Source: Pseudomonas maumuensis
GTDB lineage: Bacteria; Pseudomonadota; Gammaproteobacteria; Pseudomonadales; Pseudomonadaceae
Length of the DNA: 64,000 bases
Direction of reading: 5' to 3'
Assembly: GCF_019139675.1 (NCBI RefSeq)
Contig: NZ_CP077077.1
Span: forward strand, 2,852,001-2,916,000
In this document: positions 17,956-25,836 of the stretch, one piece after another
Position numbering within the stretch: position 1 is the first letter of the stretch
How the letters are laid out: each line of letters begins with the position of its first letter
Notes under the pieces: model-generated
The model's database searches: none
The model's input: only the letters and a program-made list of their open reading frames with translations
Told to the model about the DNA's origin: nothing
Made by a program: the position numbers and the translations under genes

Positions 17956-18194
17956 CAGTTGAGGGGCAAAACTCGACAGTTGAGGGGCAGCTTTGACATT
18001 TGAGGGGCCGGAGCTGAGTACCTGGTTGGGATCAGTCGCTCCGCGACCATCCCAGCCGGGGGCTCAGATGCGGCGGACAAGCGCAGCGCGTCAGTTTTCA
18101 CGCCGTTTTGGCTGCTTTCCTTTGGTGTCCAACCGCTTTTGATCGACCTGCAGCGCCGTTTCCAGGGCAGATCTGATGATGACATTTGAGGGGC
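17955..18194. repeat. Four iteron-like repeats resembling RK2 oriV iterons
   Basis: ACAGTTGAGGGGC at 17955-17967 and 17976-17988, and ACATTTGAGGGGC at 17996-18008 and 18182-18194. The first three are spaced 20-21 bp, about two helical turns. The core TGACAnnTGAGGGGC is the known iteron pattern bound by TrfA in IncP plasmid RK2. No TrfA-like protein is encoded here. The block marks the phage intergenic origin region. Confidence 0.75.
18021..18060. other. Strong hairpin in phage intergenic (origin) region
   Basis: A 40-nt imperfect palindrome with a 12-bp outer stem (CCTGGTTGGGAT paired to ATCCCAGCCGGG) and a 5-bp inner stem. Position between the iteron-like repeats and lack of coding suggest a single-strand origin or packaging signal, by analogy with other inoviruses. 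Confidence 0.5.
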
Positions 18195-18220
18195 CGGCGT
18201 CCAGGTAGTTGGCCTGTTGG

Positions 18221-18257
18221 CCCGCCGAAGGCGGGTGGGGGTGCTGTTACACCCCCA
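18221..18257. terminator. Double hairpin downstream of repressor gene
   Basis: Two adjacent perfect stems: CCCGCC-gaa-GGCGGG (18221-18235) and TGGGGGTG-ctgtta-CACCCCCA (18236-18257). They lie 25 bp beyond the stop codon of the leftward repressor gene and may end its transcript, or form part of the replication origin. Confidence 0.5.
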
Positions 18258-18281
18258 CTTTACCGCGGTTTCCCGCGATCT

Positions 18282-18689
18282 TTAGTCTCCGAGCACGCCT
18301 ATTCGCTTGTTTCCTTCGTTGCGCTCACCATTCATGTACTCCTGCATTTCCAGGCCTTGGAGAATGGAACCGATGACATTGAGGGCTATAGGTTTGTGGG
18401 TTTCGTTCAAGCTTCCGAACCGTCGCAGCAGCCCCAACATCTGTATCTCTAACCCTCGCTCTGCATCGCTCAGCAAGATCTCATCGGTGGTACACCCGAA
18501 ATACTTGGCCAGCGCTATGACCTTGTCAGGTGGCGGCAGGTTTTTGCCCTTTTCCCAGCTTGCGACCGTGTTTTCTGCCACGCCGATGGCCTCAGCCACG
18601 ACTTTCTGCGACACCTTTTTGGTCGCCCGCTTGTTTCTGATGTTCTCACCGATGCTCATCGCCGTTTCATCTGAGTGCCCATGATTCAT
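18282..18689 (-). CDS. XRE-family phage repressor
   Basis: 135 residues with an N-terminal HTH_3 domain (about residues 12-68; KVSQKVVAEAIGVAENTVASWEKG is the helix-turn-helix region). The C-terminal half probably dimerises. The start at 18689 follows AGGAG. It is divergent from the replication gene over a 130-bp region packed with repeated TAATACGTGTATTA-like motifs. It should keep the replication operon silent in the prophage. Confidence 0.88.
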   Translation of the reverse strand: MNHGHSDETAMSIGENIRNKRATKKVSQKVVAEAIGVAENTVASWEKGKNLPPPDKVIALAKYFGCTTDEILLSDAERGLEIQMLGLLRRFGSLNETHKPIALNVIGSILQGLEMQEYMNGERNEGNKRIGVLGD

Positions 18690-18819
18690 TGACTATATCT
18701 CCTGTGTTTTTGTACAGCTAATACGTGTATTAGGCTTAGCCACTACGTATTGCTTGCAAAAAGCCTAACACGTGACGTAGCCTTAGCTTCGTAGTGTATT
18801 GGGTTGACAGGGATTTGGG
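18690..18819. promoter_or_regulatory. Divergent promoter/operator region of the phage
   Basis: Contains TAATACGTGTATTA (about 18719-18732) and further related half-sites (CTACGTATTG, CTAACACGTGACGTAG, CGTAGTGTATTGG) at roughly 20-bp intervals. These are the likely binding sites of the XRE repressor. Confidence 0.6.
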
Positions 18820-19950
18820 ATGTTCATCGATTGGCTGACAATTTCGCAGGAGCACGACCATGATCTACCGATCGTGTGCGACGTTGTGACGTTGACGATC
18901 GACTCGAACACGAATGAGGTGCTGAGCACCAAGCAGCCTCGCTTCAAGCACGAAGCAAGCTATTCGACCTCCGTCACTGTTCATGTCCAAGGCCGAAAAA
19001 TCCGAGTCGAGGGCAATCCCAGCAGAGTAGGGCGGCTGGACAACCTATTCGGCTTCACCACCATTGAGCAGTGCGTTGCCGTCTACAACGACCTTCTTCG
19101 CGAATACGGGCTGCCTGGCTTTACTCGTTGTACTCGGCTCGATATCCGTCAGGGCGCTTCGGGCGCAAATTCCGGCGACCGGATTGCCGACGGCGCAAAA
19201 ATCGAACGTATCGACCTCACAACGAACGTTGCGTTGGGTGAAGGCAATGTTTTGGCTTACTTACGCGGTGTATCTAGCCAACGTATCGGCCACTCCATCG
19301 GTTTCTTGTATCCCAATGGTCGCACTGTTGCCTGGACTCCGAAAGGAAATGGCCAGGGTGGCCGCCTGCAATATAGAAAGGCTTATGACAAAGCCTTTGA
19401 AATGGATCAAAACTGCCTCCCAAAAATCAAGCGTATTTATGGTGAAGAATCGCCTGAATATCAGTATGTCCAGCGCGTTCGTGATTACTGCGCTACTGAA
19501 GGTGTAGTGCGCCTAGAGCAAGAGCTAAAAAGCGAATTTTTGCAGCGCGAAGCCCTTTGCTACTGGGGCCTATTTGATGAAGGGCGTTTAGCCCAGCTCC
19601 ACTGTGAGTTTCTTAAAATTGATGAAAAGCTGAAGGTGACTGCGATGGATATCGTTAGCATTAGCGAGCAGCTGTTGGCAGAGAAAATTGTTGATACCAC
19701 TCGCGCTGCAAATACAACTGCCCTTTATGCCATTCAATGGATGCATGGCCAGCGCTTCGATTTCAAGAAACGACAAGTACAAGACCATGCAGCTCGTCTT
19801 AATCGTATCGGCATCAACATTCGCAATGCATGCGATACCAGCCGATTCGCGCCAATTTTCGTCCGCCAGTGCCGCGAAGTCACCAAGTCTACTTTGGCTG
19901 TTCCGTCCTGGTATCAACGCCCTAATCACTTGAGGCAGGTTGCGGCATGA
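18820..19950 (+). CDS. Inovirus replication initiation protein (gene II/RstA-like)
   Basis: 376 residues. The opening MFIDWLTISQEHDHD is typical of the phage replication protein family of filamentous phages (Pf3 and CTX RstA type). Such proteins nick the plus strand and start rolling-circle replication; conserved tyrosines are present (for example QYRKAYDKA and YQYVQRVRDY), but I cannot tell which is the nicking residue. It heads the rightward operon and overlaps the next gene by 4 bp. Confidence 0.88.
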   Translation: MFIDWLTISQEHDHDLPIVCDVVTLTIDSNTNEVLSTKQPRFKHEASYSTSVTVHVQGRKIRVEGNPSRVGRLDNLFGFTTIEQCVAVYNDLLREYGLPGFTRCTRLDIRQGASGANSGDRIADGAKIERIDLTTNVALGEGNVLAYLRGVSSQRIGHSIGFLYPNGRTVAWTPKGNGQGGRLQYRKAYDKAFEMDQNCLPKIKRIYGEESPEYQYVQRVRDYCATEGVVRLEQELKSEFLQREALCYWGLFDEGRLAQLHCEFLKIDEKLKVTAMDIVSISEQLLAEKIVDTTRAANTTALYAIQWMHGQRFDFKKRQVQDHAARLNRIGINIRNACDTSRFAPIFVRQCREVTKSTLAVPSWYQRPNHLRQVAA

Positions 19951-20177
19951 AAACTGTCAGCTTCCAGGGCGTACAGCTTACATCTGGTCAACGGCACAGG
20001 CTGGAACAACAGCGCCGGATTCAAAGCATGTTGAATCCAGTATTAGCCGATCAAGTTGCTCAGACCATTGCAGTACTTGAGGCTCGAAAAGAGCAAGGCA
20101 TTCAACCTGAGAGGCAGTGGATGACTGTCAGCGATTCACGGGGAACAGTCTCCATTGCTGAGTGGATGGGTTACTAA
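19947..20177 (+). CDS. Small phage protein of unknown function
   Basis: 76 residues, soluble and rich in Gln/Arg, with a helical middle. Its ATG overlaps the stop of the replication gene (ATGA), so it is translated with it. By position it could serve replication or its regulation. No family recognised. Confidence 0.7.
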   Translation: MKTVSFQGVQLTSGQRHRLEQQRRIQSMLNPVLADQVAQTIAVLEARKEQGIQPERQWMTVSDSRGTVSIAEWMGY

Positions 20178-20250
20178 ATTAATTCCGCCCAAAAGGGCAA
20201 AACTTAGGTCAGCCATAAGATGCTGACTGCCGATAGGAGAGGGCTGCACC

Positions 20251-20535
20251 ATGTCTAATGCAAATACCATCACCGTTGAAGTCACAGGCCAGTATCGTAC
20301 CGGCACTGCGGCAAAAAGCGGCAAGCCTTACTGCATGTACACTGCATTTGTCCATCTGCCCAATATCCCGTATCCGCAGATGGCTGACTTTTACGCCGAA
20401 CTCCCTAATCAGGTACCTCAACCCGGAACTTACGAGTGCGATGTTATTTCCAGCGTTCGTGATTCTCGACTGAGTTTTGAGGTCGATCCTCGTCAAGGTC
20501 GCCGTGTAAGTACTGCTCAGGCTAAAACTGCCTAA
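20251..20535 (+). CDS. Single-stranded DNA-binding protein (gene V-like)
   Basis: 94 residues, with an OB-fold-like alternation of strands rich in aromatic residues (YRTGTAAKSGKPYCMYTAF). Its size and position between replication and coat genes match the ssDNA-binding protein that coats the genome before export. The start follows AGGAGAG. Its stop overlaps the next start (TAATG). Confidence 0.78.
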   Translation: MSNANTITVEVTGQYRTGTAAKSGKPYCMYTAFVHLPNIPYPQMADFYAELPNQVPQPGTYECDVISSVRDSRLSFEVDPRQGRRVSTAQAKTA

Positions 20536-20762
20536 TGTCTGGTTTATTGCATTGCCCTGGAGAGCTTGTAGTTCAGAGCGGTGCATCGCCCGTGTGCTCG
20601 GTTGATTGGGTGCTTGTTCCATACATTCAACCATTTGACCCTTCACAGCTTGATCCAGTTATTTTGGGGCAAGCATTTGGTGCCGGTTTTACTTTGGTCG
20701 GATCTTTCTTGGTCATGTCCATAGGTGTCCGGGCCTTATTAAATTTCATCAAGCAATCATGA
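20535..20762 (+). CDS. Phage minor coat-like membrane protein
   Basis: 75 residues with one hydrophobic segment (about 45-68, AFGAGFTLVGSFLVMSIGV) near the C-terminus. Position just before the major coat gene and one membrane span suggest a minor virion protein. One-base overlap with the previous stop. Confidence 0.7.
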   Translation: MSGLLHCPGELVVQSGASPVCSVDWVLVPYIQPFDPSQLDPVILGQAFGAGFTLVGSFLVMSIGVRALLNFIKQS

Positions 20763-20773
20763 GGATTCAAAGT

Positions 20774-20998
20774 ATGTCGATCAAAAAACTGTTCGCTGCC
20801 GCTACCGTTACCGCAACTGTTGTTGCCGCGCCGGGTGTCTTCGCAGCGGAAGGAACCGGCTGGGATTATTCCCAGATGACCTCTGCTGTAGATTTCAGCA
20901 CCATCACTACGGGTGTTTTGGCTGTCGCCGGTATTCTTGCAGGCGTTTATGCCGGTATCAAAGGCGCTCGCATCGTTCTCGGTTTCCTGCGCAGCTGA
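20774..20998 (+). CDS. Major coat protein precursor (gene VIII-like)
   Basis: 74 residues from ATG 20774, which follows GAGGA at 20762-20766; an in-frame ATG at 20759 overlaps the previous stop. The signal peptide ends in GVFA, leaving a mature ~50-residue protein. This has an acidic amphipathic start (AEGTGWDYSQMTSAVDF), a membrane helix (TTGVLAVAGILAGVYAGI) and a basic end (KGARIVLGFLRS) for DNA contact, the classic layout of filamentous phage coat proteins. A strong terminator follows. Confidence 0.93.
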   Translation: MSIKKLFAAATVTATVVAAPGVFAAEGTGWDYSQMTSAVDFSTITTGVLAVAGILAGVYAGIKGARIVLGFLRS

Positions 20999-21016
20999 GG
21001 TTGTTTGGGATGATCT

Positions 21017-21042
21017 GGGCGTCTTCGGGCGCCCTTTTTTTT
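21017..21042 (+). terminator. Rho-independent terminator after major coat gene
   Basis: Stem GGGCG/CGCCC (21017-21034) with a TCTTCG-type loop followed by eight T residues (21035-21042). It separates the highly expressed front half from the minor coat and assembly genes, as the central terminator does in fd/M13. Confidence 0.88.
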
Positions 21043-21062
21043 ACTTTTTTCAGGGGGCATGT

Positions 21063-21137
21063 ATGGATCAGCTTTATTACTTCGCCATGTTCTGTATCGG
21101 GTGTGGATGTTCTTTTGCTGTCTTCTCCGGGTGGTGA
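21063..21137 (+). CDS. 24-residue hydrophobic phage peptide (gene VII/IX-like)
   Basis: ATG 21063 to TGA 21135-21137 encodes a 24-residue peptide (MDQLYYFAMFCIGCGCSFAV followed by FSGW), almost entirely membrane-like, after a GGGGG ribosome site. Size, hydrophobicity and location between the terminator and the adsorption gene match the tiny minor coat proteins at the virion tip. Three cysteines (residues 11, 14 and 16) are unusual. Confidence 0.6.
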   Translation: MDQLYYFAMFCIGCGCSFAVFSGW

Positions 21138-21140
21138 ACC

Positions 21141-22187
21141 ATGAGGATTATTTGTTCCATATTTCTCCTGCTTCTATTTTTTCTTCCTTCTGATGAAGCA
21201 TTTTCAGCTTGGTCGTGCAACCAAGCTTCTGTATCTACCTATCCAAAAGAATGTGCAGCGGGTGCTGGGTCGGCTACTCCCGAAGCATTTATTGAGGCGG
21301 CTATGGTCGCTGCTCGCACAGCTAATACTAGCTCTAGGGCCACCGACTATGCAGTCGTCGGCTGCTCTGCTACTGCTGCGGCATCAATGTACAGTTGTAA
21401 GTATTCATACAAATATTTTGGCTCATTATTTGAAGTGGGTATTTTCATCGAGGGAGCTGCTGAGGCGTCTTGTCCTGAGACGCTTGAGTCACGCGGCTCT
21501 AATAGTTCAGTAACAAAAGCCGGAGGTAAATACTATGTTACGTGGTCTGTTCGCTCTGTTGATTCTGATATATGCCATAACTCTTGCTCTTATCTCGCGG
21601 CATCAGCCGCCGTTAGCAACTGTTACCTGGTTACAGGTTCTACAGATAGTGGCTTTTGTAACTACGTCGTGGGTCTTAATTCCGCGAGTCCTTCATGTGC
21701 TTCTGAGGCCGGATACACCGCCCCAGGGATTGGCGATTCTCTCTCCCCAAACGTTGATCCTGGCGACAGTGGCGGCGATGGCTCCGATGGCGGTGCAGGG
21801 GATGGAGGCAATACAGGCGGCGGCAACGGCGGTGGGTCTGGCAACTCCGGTTTTGATGGCGAGCTGTCTTTCTCTGCTCCTGGAGCACTAGACACTGACG
21901 GTGTAGTCAACAGTGAGCTTAATGCAGCTCACTACAAAACATTTGTAGTCGGCACGGAAGCTGACTTTAACGATTCTGGCATTGGCAAAGCTCTTACTAA
22001 CTTCAGCAATAAAATTTCAGGGGCAGGGCAGCAAGGCTCTTGCCCAACGGCTCAAATTCAGTTGTTGGGAACAGTCGTCGCATTCGATGCTCACTGTGAT
22101 TTGTTTTCCGGCATTTCGCCAATCCTCACAGTCGTTTTCATGGCAGCGTGGTCGTTGCTAGCTGTTCGTATTTTTCTCTCAGCTTGA
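21141..22187 (+). CDS. Adsorption/attachment minor coat protein (gene III-like)
   Basis: 348 residues: signal peptide (about 1-22, ending FSA), a cysteine-rich N-terminal domain (about 25-195) that probably binds the host receptor or pilus, and a glycine/aspartate-rich linker at about 205-235 (GDSGGDGSDGGAGDGG). A C-terminal domain follows, ending in a membrane anchor (LTVVFMAAWSLLAVRIF). This is the modular pIII pattern. The host receptor is unknown. Confidence 0.85.
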   Translation: MRIICSIFLLLLFFLPSDEAFSAWSCNQASVSTYPKECAAGAGSATPEAFIEAAMVAARTANTSSRATDYAVVGCSATAAASMYSCKYSYKYFGSLFEVGIFIEGAAEASCPETLESRGSNSSVTKAGGKYYVTWSVRSVDSDICHNSCSYLAASAAVSNCYLVTGSTDSGFCNYVVGLNSASPSCASEAGYTAPGIGDSLSPNVDPGDSGGDGSDGGAGDGGNTGGGNGGGSGNSGFDGELSFSAPGALDTDGVVNSELNAAHYKTFVVGTEADFNDSGIGKALTNFSNKISGAGQQGSCPTAQIQLLGTVVAFDAHCDLFSGISPILTVVFMAAWSLLAVRIFLSA

Positions 22188-22215
22188 TTTTAGCGGCTAA
22201 AACATAGGGGTCTTC

Positions 22216-22500
22216 ATGTCTGGTTTCGGCGAATGGCTACTCTCAGTTCTTCAACAAATAATTCAGTTCCTTGCTGATATCGTCATAGCTGTAGCTGATT
22301 GGCTTTGGCAGGCCATGTTGAGCCTTATAAGCTCCAATACTATTGTGGGATTGATAGAGGTTGCAGGAGGGCTTTTTGAATCTATTGACCCCTCGGTCTG
22401 GTATTTTATGTCCATGTTTCAAATCCCTTATGGCATTACTGTAGTGCTCAGCGCTTATGTGCTGCGTTTTCTCATTCGTCGGATTCCTTTCATTGGGTGA
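22216..22500 (+). CDS. Minor coat protein VI-like (DUF2523 type)
   Basis: 94 residues with about three hydrophobic stretches (for example FLADIVIAVADWLWQAMLSL and YGITVVLSAYVLRFLI). The location between adsorption gene and zot, and the size, match the pVI-like minor coat proteins of inoviruses. Confidence 0.78.
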   Translation: MSGFGEWLLSVLQQIIQFLADIVIAVADWLWQAMLSLISSNTIVGLIEVAGGLFESIDPSVWYFMSMFQIPYGITVVLSAYVLRFLIRRIPFIG

Positions 22501-22503
22501 TTT

Positions 22504-23535
22504 ATGGCTATTCATGCTTATGTTGGAAAGCCAGGGCATGGCAAAAGTTATGGCGTTGTTGAACATGTCGTCATTCCTTCTCTTAAGCAGGATCGCCATG
22601 TCTTTACCAACATCCCGTTGGCCGCAGATGAACTCTTGGCTGCATTTGGTGGAAATATCACTCAGCTACCTGAGGACTGGCATAATTTAGAAGATCTTGG
22701 CGAGATCATTCCACCTGGTGCTGTTGCGATTATTGACGAATGCTGGAGACGCTGGCCTTCGGGGGAGACTATTAATCGTGCAAGGCTTTCAGATAAGTCT
22801 CTGCTTGCGGAGCATCGTCATCGTGTCGATGCAAAAAACAACTCCATGCGTGTTGTTCTTGTCACTCAAGACCTCTCGCAGATAGCTTCATGGGTACGCC
22901 AACTTGTTGAAACCACTTACCGCATCCGTAAGCTTGGAAAGAAGATCTACAAGGTAGACATTTACCAGGGTGCGGTTACTGGCGACTCACCACCCAAGTC
23001 AAAATTAGTTAGGACTGATGCCGGTACTTTTAAGAAGTCTGTTTATTGCTTTTACAAGTCGGCCACTCAATCTGCATCTGGCTCAGTTGGCGATGAGTCT
23101 GCTGCTGATGGTCGCTCAAGTATTTTTAGATCTTTCGGGCTATGGTCTTGCCTTGCGGCCTTTCTGATTTTTATCGTGCTTGGGTCATACGGCGTTAAGA
23201 GCTTCTTCTCCTCTAACTCTGATCATCCCTCTCCTACAGAACCGGCTCTTCACCAGGTTAAGCAAAAGCCTATTGAGTATCCGCTATCCACTACCTGGCG
23301 ATTAGTTGGCTTTGTCCACCCATCTAAGCCTGATCCTAATTCAAGGTCTATCGCTGAACCGTTGGCTCTTGTGTCTGACTCTAGCGGCAACACTCGATAC
23401 ATATCATTTAATCACTGCCGCTACACGGATGATTTCACTGAGGTATTTTGCATCGTTGACGGTTCAAAAATTACTAGCTGGTCGCTTAAAAAACCTTTGC
23501 CTGTGATTGGAGGATTGATTGGGGGAGGGGGTTAG
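22504..23535 (+). CDS. Zot-family phage assembly ATPase (gene I-like)
   Basis: 343 residues. The N-terminal ATPase domain has Walker A GKPGHGKSYG (8-17) and Walker B AVAIIDECWRRW. A membrane helix lies at about 214-234 and a periplasmic C-terminal domain follows. Zot/pI proteins drive virion extrusion through the inner membrane and dock with the secretin encoded next. It starts 3 bp after the preceding stop. The C-terminus ends in a GGLIGGGG tail, and its last codons are part of a hairpin (about 23526-23552). Confidence 0.92.
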   Translation: MAIHAYVGKPGHGKSYGVVEHVVIPSLKQDRHVFTNIPLAADELLAAFGGNITQLPEDWHNLEDLGEIIPPGAVAIIDECWRRWPSGETINRARLSDKSLLAEHRHRVDAKNNSMRVVLVTQDLSQIASWVRQLVETTYRIRKLGKKIYKVDIYQGAVTGDSPPKSKLVRTDAGTFKKSVYCFYKSATQSASGSVGDESAADGRSSIFRSFGLWSCLAAFLIFIVLGSYGVKSFFSSNSDHPSPTEPALHQVKQKPIEYPLSTTWRLVGFVHPSKPDPNSRSIAEPLALVSDSSGNTRYISFNHCRYTDDFTEVFCIVDGSKITSWSLKKPLPVIGGLIGGGG

Positions 23536-23585
23536 CGTAGCGCTGCCCCCTTCACCAATTAATCCATTTTCCCCGGACGATTCTC

Positions 23586-24833
23586 ATGACTTCCTCTAAT
23601 ACTTTTTGCCGCTTCATCATTGCATTGTCCTTCTCGGCCTTTCTCTCGCAGGCTAATGCTGCTGAAACTACCCAGCCATTAACATTTGACTTCCAAACTA
23701 TTCAGGTATCCGCTGCACTTCAGCTGCTGGCAGACTATCGTGGGCTTAATCTCGTCCTGGGCGAAGGCATTACCGGCTCGATGTCGATGCGTATGAAGGA
23801 CGTTAGTTGGGACGATGCTATTGAATTTGTCACTGGTCCTCGCGGTCTTCTGTACACGGTCGATGGTAAGTTTCTTCGCGTCAGCGCATATCCGCAAACG
23901 GACGACGATTCCGGCGGTACTTTCGGGACTTTTACAGGTCCGTCTGGCTCGCTGTCTGGCCCAGCTACACCGTCGTATAAGGTCACCGTATTAAAGGTTC
24001 GAAACATCTCGTCGTCGGATGCCATCAAGGCGTTTCCGCTCGATCAGGGAGAAAGCTTGAACGCCGAGGAAGGCTCTTCAGTTGTTGTTGCACGTATGAG
24101 TGACGAACGCTTGGCCGATCTGCGTACATATCTGACAGCTGTTGATTACTCGCGTAAGCAGGTGCTGATCGAGGCCCGAATTGTTGAGGTTGACCGATCC
24201 TATTCTAAGAATCTTGGTGTCCAATGGTCTGGCTCTGTTGGTAGCGGTGCCGGTGCTTTGATCGGCAGCGTTCCACTTGGCCTGACACCAGCTGCTATCG
24301 CTGGGTTTGGCATTACATCTAGGTCCTTCAATTTGGATGCTGAGCTGAATGCCATGGAACAGGCGGGTAGGGGTCGTGTAATCTCCAGCCCGCGCGTGAT
24401 CATGACTGATCGGCACCAGGCGAAGATCATCAAAGGTTCTCAGGTTCCATACCAACAGTCGGCCGGTGACGGGGCTACATCCGTCTCTTTTAAAGAGGCT
24501 GCGCTTTCGCTCGATGTCACTCCGCTTGTGAACGATACCGGGGTGCTCCTGGACGTGATCCTTTCAAAGGATGAACCTGATTACTCGAAAGCAATGAACG
24601 GGGTGCCACCGATCAACACCACGTCGCTGACGTCCCGGGTGTTTTCAGGCTTTGGCAAAACTGTGGCGTTGGGAGGCGTGTACTCTGATACGGATAGCAC
24701 CGTTGTGCGCAGCGTGCCGGTTTTGGGACAGATCCCAGGGCTTAAATGGCTGTTCAACAGCAGCTCGACAGTGAAGACTGAAACCGAACTGGTTTTGTTT
24801 CTGACGCCGCGCTTGGTAGACGCCCCTATATAA
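23586..24833 (+). CDS. Phage secretin (gene IV-like, GspD/PilQ superfamily)
   Basis: 415 residues: signal peptide (about 1-25, ANA), short N0/N1-type domain (about 30-180) and secretin channel domain (about 190-412). The C-terminal signature is clear (VPVLGQIPGLKWLFNSSS, then LVLFLTPRLV). It forms the outer-membrane pore for virion release. Many inoviruses borrow a host secretin; this one carries its own. Confidence 0.93.
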   Translation: MTSSNTFCRFIIALSFSAFLSQANAAETTQPLTFDFQTIQVSAALQLLADYRGLNLVLGEGITGSMSMRMKDVSWDDAIEFVTGPRGLLYTVDGKFLRVSAYPQTDDDSGGTFGTFTGPSGSLSGPATPSYKVTVLKVRNISSSDAIKAFPLDQGESLNAEEGSSVVVARMSDERLADLRTYLTAVDYSRKQVLIEARIVEVDRSYSKNLGVQWSGSVGSGAGALIGSVPLGLTPAAIAGFGITSRSFNLDAELNAMEQAGRGRVISSPRVIMTDRHQAKIIKGSQVPYQQSAGDGATSVSFKEAALSLDVTPLVNDTGVLLDVILSKDEPDYSKAMNGVPPINTTSLTSRVFSGFGKTVALGGVYSDTDSTVVRSVPVLGQIPGLKWLFNSSSTVKTETELVLFLTPRLVDAPI

Positions 24834-24864
24834 CTCAACTAAATGAATATTTAGTATAGTTATA
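24829..24864. promoter_or_regulatory. AT-rich palindrome upstream of phage cargo gene
   Basis: Left arm TATAACTCAACTAAAT, centre GA, right arm ATATTTAGTATAGTTATA, overlapping the secretin stop codon. It is nearly the same as the chromosomal palindrome at 16689-16726. It lies about 85 bp upstream of the cargo start and is the likely operator or promoter of that gene, letting it be expressed apart from the virion genes. Confidence 0.7.
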
Positions 24865-24949
24865 ACTTTTTACCATTCTTGATGGAGCAGGGCATTCCTA
24901 CGGCACCTCATGCAGCGTGTCAACATTTCATAGAAATTGAGGTGACGGC

Positions 24950-25789
24950 GTGGCAGAAAAACCCAAAGAACAGATTGATTTTGTCGCCTTGGCTGAGGCT
25001 TTCGCTGAAAAAATCGCGCAATTTGTAAGTATTACGGTGCCTGTCATGGAAGCTGTGGCGAAGGTGATTCCTCAAGTTGCCCTTGAGATTGATGGGTACT
25101 TTGAAGCATACCTGAAGAAGCTGGACGCGCTTCCTGCGCAGTCGAAAGTTGCCATGGGCATTGCTGCTGATAAAGGGTGGTTTTTTGGCTGGGCTACCAC
25201 CTTGGAAGACTTGATGCCGCTAATCGAGTCTATTACGAGCATCCCCGAAGAAAAAATTGATCAGTGCATGATCGACTATTATCGCTTCAATTTTGAGGAT
25301 TTTTGTAAGCGATTGCAGGACAGCAATCCTTCTAGAGCCGCAGCGATTGCTGCTGCAGCGAGAGCTCATTCTGAACTCGGTGTCGATGGTTTTCTCCTCG
25401 CCATCCCGGTCTTCATTGCACAGGCTGATGGGTGGCTCTCCGAAATCATTGGCATTCAGATGCCGCTAGGCAGGAAGCGATACCCCAAAGGTAGGCCGAG
25501 CGAGCCCATTACAAACGCAGGCCATATGCTCAAGCAAAGGTTTGAATCTGACCCGGAGTCGCTGGATCTCTTGAATCCTGTTTTCACGCTTCATGATTCT
25601 GACTTCCTCAAAACCTCAGGAGCTCGCAACCAGTCTGGAGCTTTTACGGCACTGAATCGCCACCAGGTTATGCACGGCGAATGTTCTGACTACGGAACTG
25701 AAGTGAACAGCCTGAAAGCGTTCTCGTTTTTGGTTTTTGTGGGCCTGCATCTGCAATCGATCTGTTCGGATCAGGACCTGTTGAGGTGA
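24950..25789 (+). CDS. Phage cargo protein with HEPN-type RX4H motif
   Basis: 279 residues from GTG 24950 (GAGGTG upstream). The N-terminal third is helical (VALAEAFAEKIAQFVSITVP), and the middle is alanine-rich helices. The C-terminus has NRHQVMHG (about residue 239), an R-H-x-x-x-H arrangement as in HEPN ribonucleases, followed by DYGTEVNSLKAFSFLVFVG. It is not a virion or replication gene: it sits after the secretin with its own promoter-like palindrome. A superinfection-exclusion or anti-phage ribonuclease role is inferred, not shown. No partner toxin or antitoxin is seen. Confidence 0.7.
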   Translation: MAEKPKEQIDFVALAEAFAEKIAQFVSITVPVMEAVAKVIPQVALEIDGYFEAYLKKLDALPAQSKVAMGIAADKGWFFGWATTLEDLMPLIESITSIPEEKIDQCMIDYYRFNFEDFCKRLQDSNPSRAAAIAAAARAHSELGVDGFLLAIPVFIAQADGWLSEIIGIQMPLGRKRYPKGRPSEPITNAGHMLKQRFESDPESLDLLNPVFTLHDSDFLKTSGARNQSGAFTALNRHQVMHGECSDYGTEVNSLKAFSFLVFVGLHLQSICSDQDLLR

Positions 25790-25836
25790 TCCAAGCTTCT
25801 AATCTGGCCACCCACACCCCGGCAGCTCCATACGAA

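Larger units (their letters stand above)
17641..25836 (+). mobile_element. Inovirus prophage, copy 1 of a tandem pair (8196 bp)
   Basis: A complete filamentous phage genome: repressor, gene-II-type replication protein, ssDNA-binding protein, major and minor coat proteins, adsorption protein, Zot assembly ATPase, secretin and one cargo gene. No integrase is encoded, matching use of host XerC/XerD at dif. The unit length is exactly 8196 bp, measured from equivalent points in both copies. Base composition is clearly AT-richer than the flanking chromosome. Confidence 0.95.

Noticed and set aside
17955..18008. CRISPR array
   Set aside because: The repeats are 13-15 bp with 7-8 bp between them, too short for CRISPR repeats and spacers, and no cas genes are present anywhere in the window.
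17952..18185. A 77-residue minus-strand frame in the phage intergenic region
   Set aside because: It lies across the iteron-like repeats and the hairpin, has no ribosome site, and its end sequence is just the repeats read in reverse.
17955..18194. IncP plasmid fragment as explanation for the RK2-like iterons
   Set aside because: Only the iteron pattern matches; no trfA or other RK2 backbone is present, and the repeats sit inside an otherwise normal inovirus genome.
22504..23535. Zot as an enterotoxin
   Set aside because: The protein is the normal phage assembly ATPase; the toxin name comes from the Vibrio homologue and nothing here supports toxin activity.
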